A DNA stretch of 64,000 nucleotides from Paenibacillus sp. GTDB taxonomy: Bacteria > Bacillota > Bacilli > Paenibacillales > YIM-B00363. This document shows positions 41,490-49,217 of the stretch, piece after piece. Each line of letters starts with the position of its first letter. Within the stretch, counting starts at the first letter, position 1. Location: positions 36,984-100,983 of the forward strand of contig NZ_JAPSKE010000021.1 in NCBI RefSeq assembly GCF_031177825.1, read 5' to 3'. The translations under genes and the position numbers were made by a program. The notes under the pieces are model-generated. The model had not been told where the DNA came from. It made no database searches and saw only the letters and a list, made by a program, of their open reading frames with translations.

Positions 41490-41942
41490 ATGAAATTTCG
41501 TACAACGATTCTACTCGAACGCAAGACGGCGACCGGACTCGAGGTGCCGCCCGAGATCGTCGACGCGCTCGGTGCCGGCAAGAAGCCGCCGGTTCGCGTG
41601 ACGATCGGAGGCGCTTATACGTACCGAAGCACGATAGCGTCCATGGGCGGGAAATACATGATCCCGCTTAGCGCCGAACACCGGAACGGCGCGGGCGTCG
41701 CGGCCGGCGACGAGGTCGACGTGGAGCTCGCGCTCGACGACGAGCCGAGGGAGCTCGCCGTGCCGGCCGACGTCTTGGGCGCGCTCGACGCCGTTCCCGA
41801 AGCGAAAGCGTTCTTCGACGGCTTGTCCTACAGCAACCGGAGAAGAATCGTGCTTTCGATCGAGGGCGCCAAGACGCAGGAGACGAGAGATCGCCGCCTC
41901 GAAAAAGCGATCGAGGCGCTTCGAGAAGGACGCATGATCTAA
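41490..41942 (+). CDS. DUF1905/YdeI-type protein
   Basis: A 150-residue cytosolic protein starting at ATG 41490 after GAGGGGGG. The N-terminal DUF1905 beta-barrel (residues 1-90) reads FRTTILLERKTATGLEVPPEIVDAL, PPVRVTIGGAYTYRSTIASMGGKYMIPLS in strands. The C-terminal YdeI/OmpD-associated segment has AVPEAKAFFDGLSYSNRRRIVLSIEGAKTQETRDRRLEKAI in parts. Function is unknown. It is probably co-transcribed with the GNAT gene. Confidence 0.85.
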   Translation: MKFRTTILLERKTATGLEVPPEIVDALGAGKKPPVRVTIGGAYTYRSTIASMGGKYMIPLSAEHRNGAGVAAGDEVDVELALDDEPRELAVPADVLGALDAVPEAKAFFDGLSYSNRRRIVLSIEGAKTQETRDRRLEKAIEALREGRMI

Positions 41943-42090
41943 CGAATACCGGTCGTCGTCGAAAAAATAGTTCTTCCTCTCGTCGGACAACCGTGCCTTA
42001 CGACGCATGCCGTTCGAATATTTTGATCATCCCCCACATAACGTTACATTCGCAGGGGAAATCGACAACGAGGAAAGGGCGGACTTGACG

Positions 42091-43182
42091 ATGTGGAAAC
42101 GAACATTGACGGTGTTATTGGCGATTGCGTTCGCAATCGGGACGGCGGGGTTGGCCGGCGCGGCGGGAGACGACGATCGAGGGGTTCCGATTCAATTGAT
42201 CGCGGACCAAGCGACCGTGACGGCCGGCGGCAAGGCGACATTCCATCTGATCTACCATAACGTCGAAAATAAAGCGCGAACCAACACCCAAATTCATGTG
42301 AAGGTGCACGAGTGGATGGACGTCGTCGACGCGGGCGGCGGCGAATGGGACGCTTCGAACCGGTTGCTCAAGTGGAACGTGAAGGACGTGGAGTCGAACG
42401 GCGCTCACGTCGTCCATTTCCAATTGAAAATAAAAGCGGATGCGAAGCGAGGCGACGTTGGCGAGCTCGAAGCGGAGATCGAACTCGACGGCGGCGTGAA
42501 GTGGAAGACGCCGAAGGTGAAAGTGGAGGTCGGCACCGAGACGCACCAGCCGTTCATGCAAGGGTATCCGGACGGGATGTTCCGGCCCGACGGCGCGTTG
42601 ACGCGCGCGGAGACGGCGGCGATGATCGCCCGAATCAAGGGGCTGAAGAGCCTCGACGCCGAAGGGTACTCCGACGTGCCGGCATCGCATTGGGCATACC
42701 GTTATATTCGGCAAGCGTCCGCGGAAGGTTACATGGTCGGCTTCGACGGAAAATTCCGTCCCGACGAACCGATCACGAAGGCGGAGCTGCTGACGCTGAT
42801 GCTGCGGCTGCACGGCGTTCACGAGACGCCGTTCGATACGCCGTACGAAGATATGAAGGGGCATTGGTCCAAGCATGCGTTGGGTACGGCGCTTGCGTTG
42901 GGCTATGTCAAGCACCTGAACGACGAGAAGGACGTCCGGTTCGCGCCGGATTCGCCGATCGAGCGGAAGGCGGCGGCGGCGTGGTTGTCCGTCGGCTTGC
43001 TCCGCGGTCCGCTGAAGGACGGCGAGACGAAGGTCGTGCGGCACTTCCCGGACGTTCCTGCCGATCATCCGTACTTCGAGTGGATCGAAGAAGCATCGGC
43101 CGTGGCGCACGAATCGGAACGGCGCGGCGACGGCGCGGAGCGTCTCGTTCGTTACTTGCCGGAGGCGACCTCGCCGTTCTGA
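42091..43182 (+). CDS. SLH-domain surface protein
   Basis: A 363-residue protein; ATG 42091 follows AAAGGGCGG. Residues 1-25 form a signal peptide. Residues 30-150 are a DUF11/CARDB-like beta-sandwich (TVTAGGKATFHLIYHNVENKARTNTQIHVKV in parts). Three SLH repeats follow from about residue 150: FMQGYPDGMFRPDGALTRAE, EGYMVGFDGKFRPDEPITKAE and a weaker third. These bind pyruvylated secondary cell-wall polymer and keep the protein on the cell surface. A terminator follows. Confidence 0.9.
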   Translation: MWKRTLTVLLAIAFAIGTAGLAGAAGDDDRGVPIQLIADQATVTAGGKATFHLIYHNVENKARTNTQIHVKVHEWMDVVDAGGGEWDASNRLLKWNVKDVESNGAHVVHFQLKIKADAKRGDVGELEAEIELDGGVKWKTPKVKVEVGTETHQPFMQGYPDGMFRPDGALTRAETAAMIARIKGLKSLDAEGYSDVPASHWAYRYIRQASAEGYMVGFDGKFRPDEPITKAELLTLMLRLHGVHETPFDTPYEDMKGHWSKHALGTALALGYVKHLNDEKDVRFAPDSPIERKAAAAWLSVGLLRGPLKDGETKVVRHFPDVPADHPYFEWIEEASAVAHESERRGDGAERLVRYLPEATSPF

Positions 43183-43202
43183 GTGCGCCGGGATCGCATT
43201 GG

Positions 43203-43229
43203 AACCCTTGAGAAATCAAGGGTTTTTTC
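43203..43229 (+). terminator. Terminator of the SLH gene
   Basis: AACCCTTGA (43203-43211) pairs with TCAAGGGTT (43216-43224), followed by a T run. Confidence 0.85.
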
Positions 43230-43242
43230 TTTTTCTTTACTA

Positions 43243-43248
43243 TATAAT
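43243..43248 (+). promoter_or_regulatory. Extended -10 element of the FUSC gene
   Basis: TATAAT lies 36 bases before the start codon. No good -35 is seen at 17 bases because that position is the terminator T run. Confidence 0.4.
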
Positions 43249-43283
43249 AATCGTTAGGATCGGATATATAGGGAGAGAGAGAC

Positions 43284-44216
43284 ATGCGAATCGGATTTCG
43301 GACATTGAAGACGGCCGTCGGGGTCAGTTTGGCGATCGCGATCGCTTACGCGTTACAATTAGAATTCTATACTTCCGCAGGGATCTTAACGTTGTTATGT
43401 ATCCAGAAGACGCGGAGGGAGTCGCTCGCGGCCGTCTTGGAGCGGCTCTACGCCTGTTTGATCGGGATGGCGCTGGCCGGCGCCATGTTCTGGGCGATCG
43501 GGTTTCATCCTTGGACGATTCTTCCTTTGTTTCTCGTCTTTATCCCGATCACCGTTCGGCTGCGCGTCCAAGGCGGCATCGCCAGCAGCTCCGTCATCAT
43601 GATGCATCTATACGCGCATGGCTCGATCGACGCCGCTCTCTTGCTTAACGAGCTCGCCATTATCGCGATCGGGCTCGGCGTGGCGCTCGTCGTCAATGTG
43701 TATATGCCAGGGATCGATAAGCAGGTCCAGCGGTATAAGGAGGACATCGATCGGTTGATGGCGATCGTCCTGGAAGAATACGCTAAATATATGAAAGACG
43801 GGTACGGCCTATGGGACGGGAAGGAAATGCTCGAGCTGTCCGACGTGCTGAGCAAGGCCAGAAACCTCGCGATTCTTGAAGTGGAAAATAACTTAACGCG
43901 CCGAAGCAATCCGTTCTACCATTACTTCGACCGGAAGCAGCAGCAGTTTCAAATTCTGGAACGCATGCTGCCGATGGTGTCGCGGATGGATATTCGGCTC
44001 GAGCAGGGCATTCGGCTAGGGGAGTTCATCGAGAGCATCTCCGCGAGCCTGCGTCATCCCGCGCCGGACGACTTCGCACGCCACGCGGACAAGCTCCGTT
44101 CGATCCGGGAGCTGCACAAGAGGCTGCCGATGCCGGAGACGCGGGCGGAGTTTGAAAATCGCGCCATCCTTTACGGTCTCGCGAACGAATTGGAGAGCTT
44201 TATCCGAAAAGGGTAA
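43284..44216 (+). CDS. FUSC/aromatic acid exporter-family protein (ArAE type)
   Basis: A 310-residue protein starting at ATG 43284 after AGGGAGAGAG. The first 140 residues hold five to six membrane segments with GVSLAIAIAYAL and GILTLLCIQKTRRESLAAVLERL typical of the DUF939/ArAE_1 family. The C-terminal 165 residues are cytosolic helices (ArAE_1_C) with VENNLTRRSNPFYHYFDRK. It should move aromatic acids or related compounds across the membrane. It is convergent with the TRIC-like gene. Confidence 0.87.
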   Translation: MRIGFRTLKTAVGVSLAIAIAYALQLEFYTSAGILTLLCIQKTRRESLAAVLERLYACLIGMALAGAMFWAIGFHPWTILPLFLVFIPITVRLRVQGGIASSSVIMMHLYAHGSIDAALLLNELAIIAIGLGVALVVNVYMPGIDKQVQRYKEDIDRLMAIVLEEYAKYMKDGYGLWDGKEMLELSDVLSKARNLAILEVENNLTRRSNPFYHYFDRKQQQFQILERMLPMVSRMDIRLEQGIRLGEFIESISASLRHPAPDDFARHADKLRSIRELHKRLPMPETRAEFENRAILYGLANELESFIRKG

Positions 44217-44240
44217 AGCGCCGGACGCAAAAGGGCGGCG

Positions 44241-44864
44241 CTACGGTTTCGACGGTTTATTTTCCTTGTAAACGGGGAAGTCGATCTTAAAGACGATCGA
44301 CGCGATGCGAATGGCGAACGTAATGGCGAGGCATAGGTACATCGCGGCGGGACGCGGCATAAGCGGGGCGAGGAAATAATAGCCGGCGGCTCCGACGATG
44401 GAGGCGATCGCGTATACTTCCTTCCGGAAGACGAACGGGATTTCTTTCACGAATACATCGCGAAGCACGCCGCCCCCGATGCCGGTGATGAGGCCCATCG
44501 AGATGACGATGAACGGCTCGTCGAAGCCGTGCCGGATCGCGGAGCTCGCGCCGACCGCCGTAAATACGCCGAGTCCGATCGCGTCGGAGACGAGAATCAC
44601 CTTCTGCAGCCGATCGATGCGATGGTAAAACAGCCAAGTGAGCAGGCCGGCCCCCGTGCTGACGAGAAAATAAACGGGTTCCAAAAACCCGACGGGCGGC
44701 AAATTGCCGAGCATGACGTCCCGTACGAGGCCCCCTCCCAGAGCGGTCGCCCCGCCGAGAAACAATACCCCGAACAAATCGAGCTCTTTCTTTATGCCGA
44801 TGAGCGCTCCCGACACTCCCGCCGCGAACACGCCCAAATATAAAAACATCTCGATAAAGAACAA
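44241..44864 (-). CDS. TRIC/UPF0126-family cation channel protein
   Basis: A 207-residue protein starting at TTG 44864, about ten bases after AAAGGG; ATG 44849 is the alternative. It has six to seven membrane segments arranged as two similar halves, each with a glycine-rich motif: GGATALGGGLVRDVMLGNLPPVG and GLITGIGGGVLRDVFVKEIP. These are the marks of the bacterial TRIC family, trimeric cation channels. It stands alone between convergent and divergent neighbours. Confidence 0.87.
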   Translation of the reverse strand: MFFIEMFLYLGVFAAGVSGALIGIKKELDLFGVLFLGGATALGGGLVRDVMLGNLPPVGFLEPVYFLVSTGAGLLTWLFYHRIDRLQKVILVSDAIGLGVFTAVGASSAIRHGFDEPFIVISMGLITGIGGGVLRDVFVKEIPFVFRKEVYAIASIVGAAGYYFLAPLMPRPAAMYLCLAITFAIRIASIVFKIDFPVYKENKPSKP

Positions 44865-44999
44865 GTCCGTTCTACCCTTTCATGCACTCGCTTAAAGATA
44901 CAAGCTATTATAGAAATCTTTCCGCAACATGTCCAACCCTTTCCGCATAGCTATTACGGTAGCTCGATTCGCGAATCCGAATCGAAGGTCGAAGGGACG

Positions 45000-45641
45000 G
45001 TGTTGACGGTGGCGGCGCCCATGCGGTTTCCGATCCCGGTGCAGACGGGGTCCTATATTGTTCCGAGCATAGAAGCGTACTATCCGATCGTTTACGGCTT
45101 GCCGAGCCAGCCGGCGCAAGAACGGATGAACGCCGCGATTCGCGCGCAAGCCGGGGCGATGATCGAGGAGCAGCGAACGAGCCAAGCGGCGGCGGGCGGA
45201 GGCGTAACGACGATGACGGGCTTGTACGAAATCAAGACGAACGAGCGGGGCGTGCTCAGCCTGACGCAAAGCAATTATGCGTATACGCCTCCCGCCGCGC
45301 ACGGCATGACGCTGCTTCGCTCGCTCACTTTCGACGCCGCGACCGGCAAGTCGTACGCTCTCTCCGAGTTGTTCCGGAACGGGACTCCCTATAGGGCAGT
45401 CATCGACGCCGACGTCCGCAGGCAGATCGAAGAGCGCGACGTGCCGCTGCTCGCGGACTTTCGCGGCATCGCCGCCGACCAGCCGTACTATATCGCGGAC
45501 AAGGCGCTCGTCGTGTACTTCCAGCTATACGAATTGACGCCGTACGTATACGGCTTTCCGATGTTCCCGATATCGGCGTACGCCTTGCAGGAGTACGTCG
45601 TCGAAGCGGGGCCGCTCGGCAGGATGCTGGCCGGCGTCTAG
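45000..45641 (+). CDS. DUF3298/RsiV-like domain protein
   Basis: Up to 213 residues from GTG 45000; TTG 45003 and ATG 45021 are alternatives and the start is uncertain. The protein matches the DUF4163-DUF3298 pair found in anti-sigma factor RsiV: IEAYYPIVYGLPSQPAQERMNAAIRAQ, GLYEIKTNERGVLSLTQSNYAYTPPAAHGM in parts, SYALSELFRNG and a C-terminal YELTPYVYGFPMFPISAY. No signal peptide or membrane segment is seen, so unlike RsiV it may be cytosolic or export may depend on an upstream start I cannot see. Confidence 0.75.
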   Translation: MLTVAAPMRFPIPVQTGSYIVPSIEAYYPIVYGLPSQPAQERMNAAIRAQAGAMIEEQRTSQAAAGGGVTTMTGLYEIKTNERGVLSLTQSNYAYTPPAAHGMTLLRSLTFDAATGKSYALSELFRNGTPYRAVIDADVRRQIEERDVPLLADFRGIAADQPYYIADKALVVYFQLYELTPYVYGFPMFPISAYALQEYVVEAGPLGRMLAGV

Positions 45642-45700
45642 TTGAGCGGATGCACCTAGGCGGGCCTGGGCGAATATACTGTCCCGGGTGGTGATGCTTG

Positions 45701-46222
45701 ATGACGCAGGAACAATACGGTTATCGTGCGGGCGACATCTTAACCGCATGCGATAACGAGCTGAACGTGCCGACCGGATACCTCGGGCATGCCGCGATCG
45801 TCGTCGATGACGAGCATATCGTCGAAGCGGTCATAACGTATCCGTACGTCCAAGTCGCGCGCGTCGAAGATTTCTTGCGCGTGCATCCGAAGCACGCGCA
45901 TTACCGGCCGATCGCGCCGGAGCTCGGCCCGTCGGCGGCGAAGTATGCGATCTGGTACTACCAGCAAAGCAATCACAATAAAGCGATGGGCGTCGTGATT
46001 CCGCCGTTCTCGTTCTCCGACCGCATTCCGCTGCAGGATCCGTGGTCGTCGATCTACTGTTCGAAGCTGGTGTGGCTGAGTTATTATTACGGGGCAGGGT
46101 ATCCGTTTTACAACGATTTTTATTTGTTTACGCCGGAGGACCTGGACGCCGTGCTGTCGACGGATCCGAATTTCCGTTTGATGTACAAACATCCCGAGTT
46201 TTTGTTTCTCGTCAATACGTAA
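45701..46222 (+). CDS. YiiX/NlpC-P60-like cysteine peptidase-fold protein
   Basis: A 173-residue protein starting at ATG 45701 after GGGTGGTG. The order of likely catalytic residues is permuted, as in YiiX/YebB: GHAAIVVDDEHIVEAV with the His, and later SIYCSKLVWLSYYYGAGYPF with the Cys. These are NlpC/P60-superfamily hydrolases that cut lipid or peptide amide bonds. The absence of a signal peptide fits a cytosolic or forespore role. It is 60 bases downstream of the DUF3298 gene. Confidence 0.75.
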   Translation: MTQEQYGYRAGDILTACDNELNVPTGYLGHAAIVVDDEHIVEAVITYPYVQVARVEDFLRVHPKHAHYRPIAPELGPSAAKYAIWYYQQSNHNKAMGVVIPPFSFSDRIPLQDPWSSIYCSKLVWLSYYYGAGYPFYNDFYLFTPEDLDAVLSTDPNFRLMYKHPEFLFLVNT

Positions 46223-46346
46223 TCCGGGCAGGCGGGACGTTCACCTATTTTCCGAAGGCTGGGCGAATCACCACTCCACCGATGTACCCCCGACATATGA
46301 TGGGATTGTGCTGATGCACGAAACCACAAACGAGGAGTGTTCGACT

Positions 46347-46550
46347 ATGACGGGTTTGGGTAACTTCGGTGCGAATATGGGTATGCAGGCTGGCGTGAAC
46401 GCGAATGCGCACTTGAACGCTCACGCGGGCTTCGGTCACGGAATGGGCGGTTACGGTATGGGTTACGGCTACGGCGGTTATTCCAGCACGGGCGCGATTT
46501 TGGTTCTCTTCATCCTGCTCGTAATCATCTCCCGCACGATCTACGCGTAA
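46347..46550 (+). CDS. YjcZ-family sporulation protein
   Basis: A 67-residue protein starting at ATG 46347, eight bases after GAGGAGTG. The first 45 residues are rich in Gly, Asn, His and Tyr with no clear structure, and the last 19 form one membrane segment, GAILVLFILLVIISRTI. This is the layout of YjcZ proteins of sporeformers, thought to act in the spore coat or membrane. The function of the family is unknown. Confidence 0.75.
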   Translation: MTGLGNFGANMGMQAGVNANAHLNAHAGFGHGMGGYGMGYGYGGYSSTGAILVLFILLVIISRTIYA

Positions 46551-46567
46551 GGCGTGCGCGCGGAGCG

Positions 46568-46683
46568 GGAACGGCGGCGCGGCGCGCCGTTCCGGACGGC
46601 AACCTTCGAACGGTGGACATCGGTTTGGAACCGTCCAGGGTTGCATTGCCCCTAGAAGCTCAATCGACGCTTCCGGGGGCAAT
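46568..46683. other. Cluster of three hairpins after the YjcZ gene
   Basis: Between 46551 and 46792 three inverted repeats follow each other: 46568-46592 (GGAACGG with CCGTTCC), 46599-46645 (GCAACC with GGTTGC, long loop) and 46645-46683 (ATTGCCCC with GGGGCAAT plus GAAGC with GCTTC). None has a T run. They may form a 3' mRNA structure or an undescribed repeat. A TATAAT -10 of the next gene lies at 46759-46764. Confidence 0.45.
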
Positions 46684-46792
46684 GGCCCCATGCCAGCCGG
46701 CGGCAGGTACATAAGACGGCATGTTTACTCGAGGCGCTCCGCGTCCCGGGTTTTTTTGTATAATAAGGGTGTGGAAAAAGGAGGAGACGCGG

Positions 46793-46957
46793 GTGCTGAG
46801 CTTGGAGCAAAAGAAGTTAATCCTCGACGTGCTTCGCAAGGAACGGAGAAGCCTCTTCTCGAAGCATAAGGGAAAGCTGCTCGAGAAGACGATCGAAGAC
46901 GTCGGTCAGATGGTACGCAACGAGGAAGTGAACGCGAAAGACCGTCCGAGAATGTGA
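46793..46957 (+). CDS. Small cytosolic protein of unknown function
   Basis: A 54-residue protein starting at GTG 46793, seven bases after AAGGAGGAG. It is highly charged and helical (LSLEQKKLILDVLRKERRSLF), with no recognised motif. A TATAAT -10 lies about 30 bases upstream. Its good ribosome site and codon use support it as a gene. Confidence 0.65.
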   Translation: MLSLEQKKLILDVLRKERRSLFSKHKGKLLEKTIEDVGQMVRNEEVNAKDRPRM

Positions 46958-47080
46958 CGGCTTCGAAGGGCATTTAGGCTTGTTCCGGGACTAACGTCGG
47001 ATGACGCCGCCCATCTCCCGCGCATAGGATGAAGGGAACGACTTCCGACTACGTTCGGCAAGGGAAGGGAGGTGTCGAGA

Positions 47081-47860
47081 TTGGCGGTTCCGATTCTAAT
47101 TATCGACCCGGGCCACGGCGGCAGCGACCCCGGCGGCGGTTCGAACTCGCTGTGGCTGGAGAAACATCTCGTGCTCCAGATTTCGCTATACCAAGCGGAG
47201 CGGTTCGGCGAGCTCGGCGTGCCGGTAACGCTCACGCGGCGGACCGATACGACCTTAACGGCGTCCGACCGGGCCGAGATCGTGCGCGAAAGCGGAGCGC
47301 GGTATTGTATCTCGAACCATATCAACGCGGGCGGCGGAGACGGCGTCGAAGCGATTCATTCGATCCATTCGGACGGAACGCTCGCCAGGCGCATCGTCGA
47401 CGCGATCTCGACGCGGGGGCAGAACGTCCGCCGGGTGTTCACCCGGACGCTGCCCGGCGATCGCACCCGAGATTATTATTTTATGCACCGGGAGACGGGC
47501 GGGGTGCAGACGGTCATCGTCGAATACGGCTTCGCCGACTCGCCGGGGGACGATATCACGCAGCTGCAGACGCAATGGAAGGCGTACGCGGAGGCGGTCG
47601 TCATGGCGTTCTGCCAGCATATCGGCCATCCTTACGCGCCGCCGCGCGCGGTAGGGAGCGGTTCCACGGGGGGCGCGTCCGGTGAACAGCCTAAGGTGCA
47701 ATCGGCGATCGGCGTCGTCGTGAACGGCGCGGCGAGGGGATCCGGCTACCTGATCGACAACGTGTCGTACGTGCCTGCGCGCTTGCTGACCGAGCTTTTC
47801 GGGGCGACGGTCGGGTGGGACGGTCGCAACGTTACGATTCGTACCGACAACGACGAATAA
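47081..47860 (+). CDS. N-acetylmuramoyl-L-alanine amidase (Amidase_3) with stalk-like C-terminus
   Basis: A 259-residue enzyme starting at TTG 47081, six bases after AAGGGAGGTG; the GTG at 47072 lies inside that site. The catalytic zinc residues are His12 (IIDPGHGG), Glu27, His80 (CISNHIN) and the catalytic Glu148 (VIVEYGF). It lacks a signal peptide, as do mother-cell lysis amidases such as CwlC. The last 50 residues resemble the copper-amine-oxidase-N stalk domain. The product should cut the bond between muramic acid and L-alanine in peptidoglycan. Followed by a terminator. Confidence 0.9.
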   Translation: MAVPILIIDPGHGGSDPGGGSNSLWLEKHLVLQISLYQAERFGELGVPVTLTRRTDTTLTASDRAEIVRESGARYCISNHINAGGGDGVEAIHSIHSDGTLARRIVDAISTRGQNVRRVFTRTLPGDRTRDYYFMHRETGGVQTVIVEYGFADSPGDDITQLQTQWKAYAEAVVMAFCQHIGHPYAPPRAVGSGSTGGASGEQPKVQSAIGVVVNGAARGSGYLIDNVSYVPARLLTELFGATVGWDGRNVTIRTDNDE

Positions 47861-47874
47861 ATCGATTTCCTGAA

Positions 47875-47902
47875 CGGCGGGGACTTTCCCCGCCGCTTTT
47901 TT
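47875..47902 (+). terminator. Terminator of the amidase gene
   Basis: CGGCGGGGA (47875-47883) pairs with TCCCCGCCG (47887-47895), followed by CTTTTTT. Confidence 0.9.
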
Positions 47903-47970
47903 GTAATGACTTTCCCGGTTTCGGAAGACGCTATAGGGGTACGCAAGCGGGGCGGGGGGACGAAGATACG

Positions 47971-48351
47971 ATGGATCGGCGCAACGTAACGAAACTGCAT
48001 GTCGCGATCGACGCGCTTCCGGATTCGGAAGGGCATGTCCGCGAGATGTTGTCATACCTGCAATACGCCCGCCGCATCGCGGGATTCACTATTCATTCGG
48101 AGCCGCCCGCGCCTCGCGGCGCGTCGAACGCGGCATTGAAATCGTTCGATAGGCTCGTCCGGTGGAAGATCAATCAACAGCTCGTCCGCGTCAAGGCCGT
48201 CACTTCGCGAGGCGAAGCGCTCGACATGGCCTGCAAGATTATGAATTACGATCTCGACGACGGGACGGTCAGTCTCTATGACGTCGACCGCAAGCAAGTC
48301 GAGTTTCTCTCCCTTGACCAGATCGAAGACATGAGACCGGCGCAAGGGTAG
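47971..48351 (+). CDS. Conserved protein of unknown function
   Basis: A 126-residue cytosolic protein starting at ATG 47971 after GGGGGGA. It has alternating helices and strands with many charged residues, no membrane segment and a C-terminal strand pattern VSLYDVDRKQVEFLSLDQIEDM. I cannot assign a family. It lies just before the two SASP genes but ends before their sigma-G-like promoter. Confidence 0.6.
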   Translation: MDRRNVTKLHVAIDALPDSEGHVREMLSYLQYARRIAGFTIHSEPPAPRGASNAALKSFDRLVRWKINQQLVRVKAVTSRGEALDMACKIMNYDLDDGTVSLYDVDRKQVEFLSLDQIEDMRPAQG

Positions 48352-48385
48352 CGGGTCGATGGTGAAATCTGGCGATCCTAGAGCC

Positions 48386-48415
48386 GAATAAGGGGGGCGC
48401 GACCGTCGGATAATA
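48386..48415 (+). promoter_or_regulatory. Sigma-G-like promoter of SASP gene 1
   Basis: GAATA (48386-48390), 18 bases, GATAATA (48409-48415) fits the sigma-G pattern GHATR-N18-CATWMTA in all but one base. Confidence 0.55.
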
Positions 48416-48444
48416 GAGTTACTACAGCAGGGGAGGTGACAACC

Positions 48445-48660
48445 ATGGGTACAGGTTCTAACAGCTCTAACGATTTGGTTGTACCGCAAGCATCTCAGGC
48501 ATTGGAGCAATTGAAATTCGAAGTGGCCCAGGAACTCGGAATTCAGATTCCACAAGACGGTTACTATGGGCATATGGCGACTCGCGACACCGGTGCGATC
48601 GGTGGTCACATTACGCGTCGTCTCGTTCAGATCGCTGAACAATCGCTGGCGCGCCGTTAA
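48445..48660 (+). CDS. Alpha/beta-type small acid-soluble spore protein
   Basis: A 71-residue protein starting at ATG 48445 after GGGAGGTGA. It has the two SASP signatures: LEQLKFEVAQELGI, which carries the GPR protease cleavage site (Glu-Leu/Ile-Ala type), and GHMATRDTGAIGGHITRRLVQIAEQ. The protein saturates spore DNA and protects it from UV and heat. It is nearly identical to the next gene, from which it differs at a few positions, so both come from a local duplication. Confidence 0.95.
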   Translation: MGTGSNSSNDLVVPQASQALEQLKFEVAQELGIQIPQDGYYGHMATRDTGAIGGHITRRLVQIAEQSLARR

Positions 48661-48684
48661 TGGACAGTGTCGGTCAGCTCGAAG

Positions 48685-48713
48685 AAAAACCCTTGCCGCG
48701 GCAAGGGTTTTTC
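48685..48713 (+). terminator. Terminator of SASP gene 1
   Basis: Palindromic stem AAAAACCCTTGCC with GGCAAGGGTTTTT (48685-48712) around GC, followed by C. Confidence 0.85.
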
Positions 48714-48792
48714 TCTGCGATCCGAACGCGGCTCGGGCAGACCGAGCCAATGGCTTTCGCGGACATATGCCGAAAATTGGAAATTTAATCGT

Positions 48793-48822
48793 GCATAGCG
48801 ATGCGTCTCTCGATACAAAATA
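48793..48822 (+). promoter_or_regulatory. Sigma-G-like promoter of SASP gene 2
   Basis: GCATA (48793-48797), 18 bases, CAAAATA (48816-48822) fits the sigma-G pattern with one mismatch. The spacing to the following TAGAGTTACTACAGC leader is the same as in SASP gene 1. Confidence 0.55.
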
Positions 48823-48850
48823 GAGTTACTACAGCAAAGGAGGTGACACC

Positions 48851-49066
48851 ATGGGTACAGGTTCTAAAAGCTCGAACACTTTGGTAGTGCCGCAAGCATC
48901 GCAGGCACTCGACCAACTGAAGTACGAAGTAGCGCAGGAACTCGGCATTCAGATTCCGCAAGACGGCTATTACGGTTATATGGCGACTCGCGACACCGGT
49001 GCAATCGGTGGTCACATTACACGCCGCCTAGTCCAAATCGCGGAGCAAACGTTGGCCGGCCGATAA
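48851..49066 (+). CDS. Alpha/beta-type small acid-soluble spore protein
   Basis: A 71-residue protein starting at ATG 48851 after AAGGAGGTGA. It carries LDQLKYEVAQELGI and YMATRDTGAIGGHITRRLVQIAEQ. It is a close copy of the gene upstream, with changes such as His to Tyr and Ser to Thr. The leader between promoter and start (TAGAGTTACTACAGC) is shared by the two genes. Followed by a strong terminator. Confidence 0.95.
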   Translation: MGTGSKSSNTLVVPQASQALDQLKYEVAQELGIQIPQDGYYGYMATRDTGAIGGHITRRLVQIAEQTLAGR

Positions 49067-49095
49067 ACCGAATGGATTTCCTCCTAGACGAAAGG

Positions 49096-49121
49096 GCCCG
49101 GGTTTTTACCCGGGCTTTTTT
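49096..49121 (+). terminator. Terminator of SASP gene 2
   Basis: GCCCGGGT (49096-49103) pairs with ACCCGGGC (49108-49115) around TTTT, followed by TTTTTT. Confidence 0.9.
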
Positions 49122-49144
49122 GTGCGCCTATGATAAAAAAAGGG

Positions 49145-49172
49145 TTGCGAGTTCCCCCGTAACGAGTACAAT
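49145..49172 (+). promoter_or_regulatory. Promoter of the CE7 esterase gene
   Basis: TTGCGA (49145-49150) and TACAAT (49167-49172) are 16 bases apart. Confidence 0.55.
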
Positions 49173-49217
49173 GGATACAGTTGCCAGTACAAGAAAGCAT
49201 ACGGCAGAGGGGAACGG

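Noticed and set aside
46568..46683. Intrinsic terminator
   Set aside because: There are three stems and none is followed by a T run.
48445..49066. CRISPR-like direct repeat
   Set aside because: The repeat is the duplicated SASP gene pair.
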